A model generated the notes under the pieces. The model had not been told where the DNA came from, did not search any database, and saw only the letters and a program-made list of their open reading frames with translations. The position numbers and the translations under genes are program-made. 64,000 bases of DNA, from the NCBI GenBank assembly GCA_964522105.1, contig CAZFVA010000013.1, positions 1 to 64,000 of the forward strand, in the 5' to 3' direction. Positions 17,118 through 26,600 of this stretch are shown here, piece by piece. The stretch comes from JAGOFO01 sp964522105 (GTDB taxonomy: Bacteria > Myxococcota_A > UBA9042 > DTJE01). The stretch's first letter is position 1, and each line of letters begins with the position of its first letter.

Positions 17118-18007
17118 GACGATTTGCTGCCTTTTTCAGTGTCGGGTTGTTCAGCCAGCGGCGGTTGTCATTTACCGGCCTGTTTATGGTGTTATTTCTG
17201 CTGTTGACGGTTTCGTGTGGAAGTCGACCTGAAAAGTCGGCCCCGACATCAGGCCTTCGCGTCGTGTCCCTGATGCCCAATGTGACCGCAATCCTGTTTG
17301 AACTTGATGCGGGAGACATGCTTGTCGGGGCCACAAGATATTGTGAAAAGCCTGAAAAAGCCAAAATGATTCCGAGGGTTGGTGGGATTCTTGATGTGTC
17401 TGTTGAAGCCCTGGCCGCCGTCAAACCGGACCTTGTCATCGGATCGCCTGTTATTCTGAGGGGGCGACTTACTGACATTCTGGGTGAAGCCGGTGTTCGC
17501 TTTCTGCCGCTTGAATTTGAAGATATTGAAGACGTGCGCGCCGGTATTTTGAAGATTGGCGACGCGGTTGGAAGGCATGAAAAGGCAGTCAGCAAGGTCG
17601 CTGACATGGACCGGGCCTTGCTTGCCCTTGCCGGTTCGGTTCCGTCCGTAAGGGCCTTGTTTGTGGTCGGTTCAAAACCGCTTGTAGTCGCCTCTGTTTC
17701 TTCATTTCAGGGTCAATTGATGCAGGCCATGGGTTTGAAGAATGTGGTTGATTCGGAAAAAGTCAGGTTTCCCACCTGGTCGTTCGAGCAGGTGATTAAA
17801 GCCGCCCCTGATGTGATAATCGACGGTATAGTCAGGGGCGAACCTTCAGCGGCCCTTCTGGCCGGGGCCGGTATAAAAGCCCCGATAGTTTCGATTCCGG
17901 ACGATTCAATTCTGCTTCCCGGGCCGGGGGCAATTGAGGGGGCTGCCCGTCTTGCGGCGGAAATCAGGAAGGCGCTCGCGGTGCCTGCACGGGGGATCCC
18001 GGATTGA
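17114..18007 (+). CDS. btuF: BtuF-like periplasmic cobalamin-binding lipoprotein of an ABC importer
   Basis: A 297-residue class III substrate-binding protein. It has an extended N-terminus with signal peptide and lipobox LTVSC (Cys about 35), then VVSLMPNVTAILFELDAGDMLVG, VGGILDVSVEALAAVKPDLVI and a C-terminal FPTWSFEQVIKAAPDVIID region typical of BtuF/FhuD proteins. The long N-terminal stretch before the hydrophobic core suggests the true start may be a few codons later, but ATG 17114 overlaps the previous stop (ATGA), typical of operons. It hands corrinoid from the outer-membrane steps to BtuCD. Confidence 0.88.
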   Translation: MRRFAAFFSVGLFSQRRLSFTGLFMVLFLLLTVSCGSRPEKSAPTSGLRVVSLMPNVTAILFELDAGDMLVGATRYCEKPEKAKMIPRVGGILDVSVEALAAVKPDLVIGSPVILRGRLTDILGEAGVRFLPLEFEDIEDVRAGILKIGDAVGRHEKAVSKVADMDRALLALAGSVPSVRALFVVGSKPLVVASVSSFQGQLMQAMGLKNVVDSEKVRFPTWSFEQVIKAAPDVIIDGIVRGEPSAALLAGAGIKAPIVSIPDDSILLPGPGAIEGAARLAAEIRKALAVPARGIPD

Positions 18008-19014
18008 ATCATAAACACACAGCCACAACGCAAGTATTGATTCTGTCTGGTTTATTCATCCTTCTGGTGTTGTCGGTCCTGCTGTCTATTGTCCTGGGGG
18101 CCACCCACATTGATTTCCTGGGTGCGCTGGCCGGTGATTCTGCGATTGATCGGGCTATTCTGCTGCGGGAACGGTTGCCCAGAACGATAATTGGCGCTTC
18201 GGTTGGAGCCTCACTTGCAGCGGCCGGTCTTGCGTTTCAGGCAATTCTGAAAAATCCGCTGGCCGATCCCTATGTGATTGGTGTGGCCGGGGGTTCCGCG
18301 ATCGGTGGAACGCTGGCCATGATTCTGCCTGTCGCCGCAGTTCTAGGTCAGGCCGGAGTGTCCCTTTTTGCCTTTGTTTTCGGGCTGCTGGCCATTGCCG
18401 GAACATATTACCTGTCGCGTGATTCGCGTGGAAAGGTCAGCGTATGGGAAGTGCTTCTGGTCGGAGTCATTTTCAACACTTTTGCGTCTGCCGTCATAAT
18501 GTTCATGAAGTCTGTCGTCAGGGCGGAAAAAGCTCAGGAAATGTTGATGTGGCTTATGGGCACGTTGTCATCTGACGTCAGAAGTCCCGGGGCGGTGACG
18601 CTGTCGGTGGCTATTACTGTTGTCGGAAGCGTCGTTCTGTATCTTCAGGCCCCTGCTCTGAATGCCCTTTCGGTAAGTGAAGAGGACGCCGCATCTGTCG
18701 GTGTTGACACGGCAAAGACGACCAGGCTGGTGCTTGGCGCAGGTTCTCTGCTTGTAGCTTCGGCTGTATCGGTCGCCGGCATGATTGGCTTTGTCGGCCT
18801 GATAGTGCCTCATGGGGTCAGAGCTCTGGTCGGATCAGACCATCGGGTGACGATACCTGCCTCGCTGTTGATGGGCGCTTCATTTCTGGTGCTGGCTGAT
18901 GTCGCCACCAGACTGCTTTTCCCTGTGTTCGAAACCGAGGCTCCGGTCGGAGTATTGACCGCGCTGATTGGTGGCCCGGTCTTCGTCTGGCTTCTGCGCA
19001 GGGGTAACAGATGA
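18004..19014 (+). CDS. btuC: BtuC-like ABC importer permease
   Basis: A 336-residue FecCD/BtuC-type permease with about ten membrane segments. It has the family motifs LPRTIIGASVGASLAAAGLAFQAI near residue 60 (quoted residues LPRTIIGASVGASLAAAG) and GLIVPHGVRALVGSDHR in the loop that contacts the ATPase. The start is a TTG that overlaps the btuF stop by 4 bases (TTGA), so translation is coupled. It forms the membrane channel for corrinoid import with BtuD. Confidence 0.92.
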   Translation: MNHKHTATTQVLILSGLFILLVLSVLLSIVLGATHIDFLGALAGDSAIDRAILLRERLPRTIIGASVGASLAAAGLAFQAILKNPLADPYVIGVAGGSAIGGTLAMILPVAAVLGQAGVSLFAFVFGLLAIAGTYYLSRDSRGKVSVWEVLLVGVIFNTFASAVIMFMKSVVRAEKAQEMLMWLMGTLSSDVRSPGAVTLSVAITVVGSVVLYLQAPALNALSVSEEDAASVGVDTAKTTRLVLGAGSLLVASAVSVAGMIGFVGLIVPHGVRALVGSDHRVTIPASLLMGASFLVLADVATRLLFPVFETEAPVGVLTALIGGPVFVWLLRRGNR

Positions 19015-19823
19015 AAGACAAGGCACTACCCCTGGTCCTTGATTCAGTTTCGTTCCGCTGGCCCGGATCCGGGGTTTTTGCAGCACGGGAAGTGTCCGGT
19101 GTTTTCCAGCCCGGCGAATTCGTTGGAATAATTGGTCCTAATGGTGCGGGAAAGTCCACAATTCTAAGGCTGGCCGCCGGTCTTGCCAGACCGGATTCTG
19201 GAAATGTCGCGGTATTCGGTGAAGACCCTTCAGCGATTCCCCGTCGCCAGGCCGCCCGTCTTGTCGCATTTCTTCCAGCTTCCCTGCATGTCGGTTTTCC
19301 GCTTTCTGTCGCCGAACTGGTGTCCCTTGGGCGCACCTGTCATCTTCATGGCGTTTTTGAGTCCAGGGCCGATCGCGAGGCCGTAATCGAGGCGATGCGC
19401 TTTGCCGACGTGCTGCAGTTTGCTTCACGCCAATATGTTGAACTTTCGGCCGGCGAGCAACGCCGGGTGCTTATCGCAAGGGCAGTTGCGCAGGAATCGC
19501 GCCTGCTTCTGCTTGACGAGCCGACCGCCAACCTTGACGCATCACACGCTGTCAGAATGCTTGAGGGCTTGTCAAAAAGGGCTGCTGAACGCGGGATTTG
19601 TGTTTTGGCCGCCGTCCATGATCTTAACGTCGCTCTTCTTTTCTGCGACCGGCTGATGCTTGTTACAGATGGCCATGTCGAGGCCTGCGGCAGGCCTGAA
19701 GATGTCATGCTCTATCCTACTTTGCGTAAAGTCTTCGGCGGCGATTTTTACGTTGGTAGAAACGAGGTTAACAAGAAACTTTTTGTAGTTCCGATGAAGG
19801 CGTCTGAAACAGGCGAAACTTAG
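19011..19823 (+). CDS. btuD: BtuD-like ABC importer ATP-binding protein
   Basis: A 270-residue ATPase with Walker A GPNGAGKST (about residues 42-50), a signature ELSAGEQRR in place of the common LSGGQ form, Walker B RLLLLDEPTANLD and the switch region AAVHDLN. Its ATG overlaps the btuC stop (ATGA). It ends 1 base before the convergent Ala/Pro-rich lipoprotein gene, closing the five-gene B12 uptake operon. Confidence 0.93.
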   Translation: MKDKALPLVLDSVSFRWPGSGVFAAREVSGVFQPGEFVGIIGPNGAGKSTILRLAAGLARPDSGNVAVFGEDPSAIPRRQAARLVAFLPASLHVGFPLSVAELVSLGRTCHLHGVFESRADREAVIEAMRFADVLQFASRQYVELSAGEQRRVLIARAVAQESRLLLLDEPTANLDASHAVRMLEGLSKRAAERGICVLAAVHDLNVALLFCDRLMLVTDGHVEACGRPEDVMLYPTLRKVFGGDFYVGRNEVNKKLFVVPMKASETGET

Positions 19824-19824
19824 C

Positions 19825-20325
19825 TTATTTACACTTTGCAGATACTTCGTGGGCGATTTTGGTTACCCAGGCGGTGTCCTTTGCTGCCTCGATCCACATC
19901 GCAGTAAAATCTGCGGGCTTTTCAAAGCCGTAGCTCTTGTAAATATCAAGCAACTTTTCCATCTCGCCCTTTTTCTGAGCGCAATAGACTTCCTCGTAGC
20001 ATTTCGAAAGCTTGTCCTTGTCGAGGTTGGCGTTGCCGACTCCGCCGCCGCCTTCTTCATCGGGATCTTCGTCAGCAGGCTCTTCGGCTGCAGCCGGATT
20101 TGCAGCTTTGGCAGGGGCTCCGGCTTCAGCAGGTGCCGTTCCTGCCTGGGCAGGTTCCTGTTTGGCCGGTTCTGCCGCCTGTTCGCCGGCCACGGGCGCC
20201 TTTTCGACTGCTGGAGCCGCATTTTCAGCGGCGGCCACGGCCTTTTCAGCGGGTGGTTGGGCCTTGCATGCAAAAAGAATGGAGGCGACAGTAACTACAG
20301 CGATCATGATCAAAAGCTTTTTCAA
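19825..20325 (-). CDS. Ala/Pro-rich lipoprotein of unknown function
   Basis: A 166-residue lipoprotein: signal peptide with lipobox ILFAC (Cys20), then a low-complexity Ala/Pro/Glu segment (about 22-90, many A-P-A-E units) that probably acts as a flexible spacer, an acidic and Gly-rich DEDPDEEGGGG stretch, and a compact C-terminal domain of about 65 residues with three Cys (KCYEEVYCAQKKGEMEKLL and a terminal CK). I do not recognise the C-terminal domain beyond similarity to small periplasmic domains. It is transcribed toward the btu operon and away from the giant lipoprotein. Confidence 0.75.
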   Translation of the reverse strand: MKKLLIMIAVVTVASILFACKAQPPAEKAVAAAENAAPAVEKAPVAGEQAAEPAKQEPAQAGTAPAEAGAPAKAANPAAAEEPADEDPDEEGGGGVGNANLDKDKLSKCYEEVYCAQKKGEMEKLLDIYKSYGFEKPADFTAMWIEAAKDTAWVTKIAHEVSAKCK

Positions 20326-20367
20326 TTTATTTCTCCGTTGAACCCGGCGTTCGGGTAGACCGTGCCT

Positions 20368-20373
20368 ATTATA
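20368..20373 (-). promoter_or_regulatory. Candidate -10 element for the Ala/Pro-rich lipoprotein
   Basis: On the minus strand this reads TATAAT, about 43 bases before the ATG at 20325. No convincing -35 hexamer lies at 16-18 bases, so the site is tentative. Confidence 0.35.
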
Positions 20374-20486
20374 ACCCCAAACTGGAAAGACAGCCGAATT
20401 CGTGAATCACTGAAAAACAGCGTATGGATAACCGACCGTAATAAAACAGAGCAAATCAACGAATCCTTTGCCAAAAAGGTCGACCT

Positions 20487-20502
20487 TGGCACAAAAGATG
20501 CT
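20487..20502 (+). promoter_or_regulatory. Candidate sigma-54 promoter before the giant Cys-rich lipoprotein
   Basis: TGGCACAAAAGATGCT matches the sigma-54 pattern TGGCAC-N5-TTGCW, with GG (20488-20489) and GC (20500-20501) separated by 10 bases as required; one -12 base deviates (A for T). It lies in the 338-base divergent region 20326-20663, which holds no gene. Start would be near 20513, giving a leader of about 150 bases. Confidence 0.4.
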
Positions 20503-20607
20503 CTTACAGGTCACTGGCGGGCTTCTGTCCGTTGGAAACAGATCACGGGCCATTAAGCTAACCTGCGGTTTTTGCAGGATTGTGGCCCTGCTCTTGTGTG
20601 TGCGCGT

Positions 20608-20625
20608 CATTGCAGGTGTGCAATG
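20608..20625 (+). promoter_or_regulatory. Perfect 7-4-7 inverted repeat upstream of the giant lipoprotein
   Basis: CATTGCA-GGTG-TGCAATG ends 38 bases before ATG 20664. It could be an operator or a leader hairpin. A weaker hairpin (CCTGC at 20562, GCAGG at 20574) lies just upstream. Confidence 0.4.
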
Positions 20626-20663
20626 TTTGCGTGTTGGGTGTCATGACCAGTCAAGGAGGCGCT

Positions 20664-23600
20664 ATGAAGCTCCACCCTGTTAATTTCGCAGTTCTGGCAT
20701 TTCTTTTATCTGGAATGCTTTTGTCGGCCGGTTGCGGAGATAATTCCGAGCCGGTTAACCATGGAACTGACACGACCGTCGCTGATCCCGGAAACGGTAA
20801 TCAGGATACGGCCGTTGTCGCCGATGTTGTCGCAGAAGTCGCTGCGGAAACTACGGTTGTTGCTGCCGGCGAGAACGCGGATCGCAGTCTGGTGAAGCGC
20901 GAAGGCCGCACCTGTACGCCTGTTGTCGATCATCTCGTGATCAACGAATTGATGATTGATACCACGGTTGTCTCTGATGCCAACGGCGAGTGGATCGAGT
21001 TGTACAACCCGACCGCCACCGCAGTTAACATCCAGGGATGGTACATTGCGGAAGACGGGCCCGGCATCCATCAGATTACGGCGTCGCTCGTTGTTCCTTC
21101 AAACGGGTATGTCGTTCTTTGCCGAAATATTGACCCGCAGGTCAATGGTGGCGTTACCTGCCAGTATCAGTTGACCAACTTTGGTCTGCTGAATGGCGGC
21201 GACTCTGTAATCCTGCTGGACGCTTCTCTGGTTGAAGTTGACAAGGTTGTGTACGGCGGTTCCGCACCTGCCCCAACCGGCGCCTCCCTCGGTCTGAAGC
21301 ACCCCTATCTTGATAATGCAACTATTGTCATGCCCGCAGTTCCGAATGATCCGGCTATATGGGCCCCGCTTAACTGGGCGCTGTCAACGACAGCTTTCGG
21401 AGCAGGCGAGTTCGGTACCCCCGGTGCGAAGAATGATGGTTATGTTGAACAGGAACAGACTGCCTGCTACGACGGCAACGTCTGTACTTACGATGCCTGC
21501 ACCGCAGGGACTTGTACTAATCCCCGCAAGCCCAACTGCTGTCTTTCGAACGGCGACTGCGTTGACCAGGATGTCTGTACCCAGGATCTGTGCGACCTGA
21601 ACACTCTGAAGTGTACCTTTAATCCGATCGAGGATTGCTGCATCACCACAGCGCAGTGCCTTGATGAAAATCCCTGTAATGCCGACTATTGTATCCAGAA
21701 CCGTTGCCGCCATTCCGCGTACAACATCGTTCCTGGTTGCTGCTATGCGCCTTTGACAACCAATCCGGCCACGGGCCTGCCATGGACCAGTGAAGTTCAA
21801 AGGACGGCTTACGCGAATTCCCAGTGCGATGACAAGAAGTTCTGTACACCAGATTTCTGCGATATGGGCGTAAACGAGTGTCGCATCGGCACCGCCATTG
21901 AAGACTGCTGCAATCTGAACAATGACTGCGATGATGGAAATCCATGTACTTATGACGCCTGCTGGAACCATCAGTGTACTAATGAAGTAAACGTTTATGA
22001 TTGCTGCCAGGAAGGCCATGACGATCAGTGTGATGACAATGATCCGTGTACAACGGATACCTGCTATGGCAGCAGCTGCCGTCACTACTGGAATGCCGAT
22101 CAGTGCTGCTATGACAACGCATGGTGCGTGGCTAATGCCGATGACGGAAATCCCTGTACGGCGGAACGCTGCCTCCTGGACCCGGTCAGCCAGCGCTTCA
22201 CCTGTCAGCATCCTTACGAAGTCAACTGCACCCTGGGCCTCCCCTACGTTGAACCTTTCGATAATGTGGATACGTTCAAAAAGCTTGGTTGGACGCTGAC
22301 CGATTATCAGAGTCAGTCAACCAGTCACTGGCAGCTTGAATCAACGACCGGCGAACTTGGTCCTGATACTCATGTTGCGTTCACCTGGGATCCGCTTCCG
22401 ACGATTGTTGTAAAGAGCGTTGCGGCCACACCTCTTCTGGACGGAACGACTGCTGCCAAGGACAGGTACAATTCCAAATACCTGAAGACGACACTTCAGT
22501 GGAGGATGTCCTACAAGCATTCCGCCCCTGGTCAGAGTGTCAAACTGCGCGTCATGGCCTCGGATAATAATGATTTCCTGTCCGGCACTCTGCTGGCTGA
22601 ATTCGTTACTGACAAAGATATTGAATACGCCCTTTATACGGCTGAACTTCCCGATACAGTGAAGTTCTCCCCGACTCTGAAGATTGGTTTCCTTATTGAT
22701 ACCGCCCCCGGTTCTACTTACATGATCGATACCTGGGAAATTGATGACGTGAAGGTTGCGGCCGGAAAGACCAACTCATTCCTGAGTGCAAAGATCTACC
22801 GTTGTCCGCAGGATGGAAGGCCATGTAACACCGTAACCGGTACCAAGGTTGCGGAATCGCCGCTTCCCGGCAAAATGCCTGACGTTCTGGCCGGTTCCTG
22901 TGACTGGATGCGTATTTATATGTGTTATCGCGACCTTGACGGGTCGAATACCACGTGGCAGACGTACGGCTTCCCGGCTTCATACCTTGATTCGGCACCG
23001 CTTGATCGGCCACCGTTCATGGCTGGGGCCCCCGATGTCGGTCAGTCAAATTCCTGCGATACCCTGCCGACGATGGTTCAACTGGTTTGTGGCGTCCCGG
23101 CCGTTTCAGTCGATGGTTACTACTACTGCGGTATCGATATCAAACCGGAATGTAACGAAGATTACGCCGGTCAGTACCGTTCAGGACTTGTCTCGCGGGA
23201 CGAATACGATAAGACCGGAGTCAAGAAGCTGCACAGCCCGTTTGAATCCCTGACAAAGTTCAACATGACCGTTCTGATGGAAGACGGCTATATCGTCTGG
23301 TCACCGAACGGAACAACTGATCCGTCTGCTGTGGCCATTAAGAAGGCGATCAAGGATTCCGGCAGAAGGGCTCAGATCATTAATGACCTTGCGATGATCC
23401 CGGATCTGACCAATTACGATGGCGTGTTTGTGGTACTTGGTGTCCATGGCCGCTATACGTCGCTTTCCCCGATCGCTGCTGCCAGACTCAGGCTTTTCCT
23501 TGATGGCGGCGGAAAGGTTTACCTTGAAGGCGGTGACTTCTTCTACACACTGGCGGGCGCTCAGGCCAGCACAGTTATTCACCCGTATTTTAAGATTGAT

Positions 23601-26600
23601 GCGACCTCCGACGGCACGATGCGCCTTGCCGGTCCGGTTGTTGGAAAGAACTTCCTGGAAGGGGCTCAGTTTGATGTCAGTCAGTCCGCCCAGGTGAACT
23701 CGTGGATCGACAAGCTTGTTCATAAACCTGAAGCCGGTGGCCGCGAGATCCTGCGTGATTCCGGCCTGGTCGATCCGTTTGCCGTTGCGATCGCCTACGA
23801 TCCAGCCGGTAACGGTGGCACCTACCGCTCAATCGGTTCATCAGTTCCGTTCTCTGCTCTGGTTGAAAACGGATCGATGACTTCCACTCAATTGATGACG
23901 ATGTACCTCAATTTCCTTGAGAACGGCTACCCGCCTTGTGCGACGGCTGCGAACTGCGAAGATTTTGAGGTTTGCACGACAGATTCCTGCGATTCAACCG
24001 TGTGTTCCAATTCAGCGATTCAGGGTTGCGTGCCTTGTAAGGACGACAAGTATCGGCCGGATGGCTCTCTTTCCTGCACAGTGAATCAGGCTTGTGATCA
24101 GGACCTCGGCTATTGCGTCAATGTCCCCGGATTCCGCTGGGATGCCGATTGTTCGAAGGTGTTTGGTTCATCCCCTGTCAGCGCAGCTTGTTCGGTCAAT
24201 GTGCCGGTTAACGGCGTCGTTGATTCCTCTAACTTCAAGGTAGCTCTGTCGCACGCCTACCGTGGCGACGTAAAGCTGACGGTAACGAGCCCCGGCGGTA
24301 CGACAGTGACTCTGCGCGAAGATAACATCTCGGATTCCAAGCGTAATATCTACGAAACGTACGATATTGGCGTGGATTCCGCCGATCCGTTGTCCGCGTT
24401 TGTCGGTCAGGCCTCGGTCGGAACCTGGACAGTGGTTGCCGAAGATACCGATCCCACGATGTCGAACGGTGTGTTCGAATACTGGCGTCTGTTCGCCGAG
24501 CTTTCAGACCTGGCATGTACAACGGCTGCAGATTGCCCGCAGACGCTTTGTCAGACGGCCATTTGTAATGGCGCGAGTGTTTGTGAATACTCGCCCGTTG
24601 GCTGTGATGACGGAAAGAATTGCACGATCGATTCGTGTAATCCGACGTCCGGTGAGTGCGAACATCTGGTCATTCAGGCTTGCGGCGGCGCCTGTGAAAC
24701 TCATGACGACTGCTTCAGAAACGAAGTCTGTCTGATTTCTCCTGCCGAAAATCGCGTCTGTGATCCTGCTGTTGACTTCGATCCGGCCACCGGCGACTCA
24801 CTGTGCACCTGTCGCCCCATCGAAGGTACGCCGTATGAATACAACTGGCAGACCGGCCTTCCGGCTTCAATTCCTGACAATAACATCATGGGTCTTACCA
24901 AGACTCTGAACGTTACGGCGTCTGGATATGTCAAGAAATTCAAGGTGAAGATCCGCACCGAGCACGAGGCTGCCGGTGACCTTCGCGCTGAACTCTGCCA
25001 CGAAGATGTCTGCGTCAGACTTCGCGATGCCAAGGGCGGAACGGCCCCGGGCTTCACGGATGTTTACGACTGGGATCCGGTTGCCGGACCTGGTGAAATT
25101 ACAGATTTCAAGGGCCTTTCCGTTGGTGGAGCATGGACCTTGAAGGTCATTGATAACGTTGCCGGATTTACCGGAACGCTTAACTATTTTGCTATCTATG
25201 TTGTCAGTGTCGGCTGTTTCAATAACGCCGAGTGTAATGACAACAATCTTTGTACTCTTGATGCCTGTAACAATGCGTCCGAGGGTGGCACTTGTATTCA
25301 CTCGCTGAAGCGCTGCCAGCCGACCGACAATCCCTGTATAGCCAATGAATGTCAGGCTTCAACAGGTGAGTGCGCCGAAGAACAGGCTACCGATGGAGCT
25401 CCGTGTGATGACGGCGCGTTCTGTACCGAAGAAGACTTCTGCCAGACAGGTGTCTGCACTGGCGGAACGCCGGTTAACTGCTCGTATCTCAGCGGTAACT
25501 GTACTGTCGGTGTCTGCTCAGAGGACCTCGATCAGTGCATCAGTCGTGTTGCCGATGATGAAGCCCCGTGTGATGACGGCGAGTCCTGTAATGCCGGCGA
25601 CATGTGTCAGTCGGGTACCTGTATGCCGGGTTCGATCCTGACGTGCGGATGTCCGAGCGGCAGGGATGCGGACTGTTTCGATGATGGTAACAAGTGCAAC
25701 GGAACGGCCTGGGTCTGTAACGCTTCGAAGATGTGTGAACTCTCCGATGATCCTGTGATCTGCACAGATCCCATGATCCCGTGTAAGTCCAATGTCTGCG
25801 ATGCGTTCGACGGTGTATGCAAGATTAGAAGTTCGTTGAACTATCTGCCCTGCGAAGACGGCCTGTTCTGCTCGGTTCAGGATTACTGCCTGTCCGGCGA
25901 ATGTGCCTCGGGTGCGGCCAGAAGCTGCGCGGACCTCGATGAAGACTGTGTCCTCGGATACTGCGACGAGACAGCCAATGACTGTCTGCCCATGGATAAG
26001 GATGATGGAACGGCCTGCGAACTTGATGGTCGTGGATGTTCCACTGATAAGTGCGTCAGCGGAACGTGTACGTTTGATGCCATGATCGACTGTTCGACCA
26101 CGGGCGACGACTGCAACGAAGGCGTCTGCTCGAACGTTGGATGGGGCGATTACATCTGCATCAAGGGTCCGTTCGATGACGGCACCGTATGTACTGACGA
26201 GCCAAACCCGTGTACCTCTGATCTTTGTCAGGCCGGTGTGTGCGAACACACGAAGCTGACGAACTGCAGCGGCCCATGCGGCGGAAGCCATCCGTTTGAT
26301 GCCGGTGATGACGTCTGCGGCGTGGAAGATTCATGCGCCGGTGGTATCGCTGGATACGGGCTCGGTGGCTGTACCCCGACGTGTCCTGGCGGCACGTGTT
26401 ACAAGGCTGCCAGCGGCAGGCTTGACTGGCCGATCAATGAACGTGTTGCCGGCGGTGGTTGCACCAACAGCTCAATGCCGGTCAGCACAGGATTTGCTTT
26501 CGTTAACAGCGCAGACCTGAAGTTGGACATCAGTCACGAGTATCTTGCGGACCTGACCATTGACCTGATTGACCCGCAGGGCAACAGGCATCGCGTGTGG

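Noticed and set aside
21384..22211. 275-residue minus-strand frame inside the giant lipoprotein gene
   Set aside because: Antisense to regular Cys repeats, which give long open shadows because TGT/TGC-rich codons avoid stops in other frames. The Ile/Val/Ala-rich product is a composition artefact.
25518..26291. 257-residue minus-strand frame inside the giant lipoprotein gene
   Set aside because: Same shadow effect as above, no start signal and no known domain.
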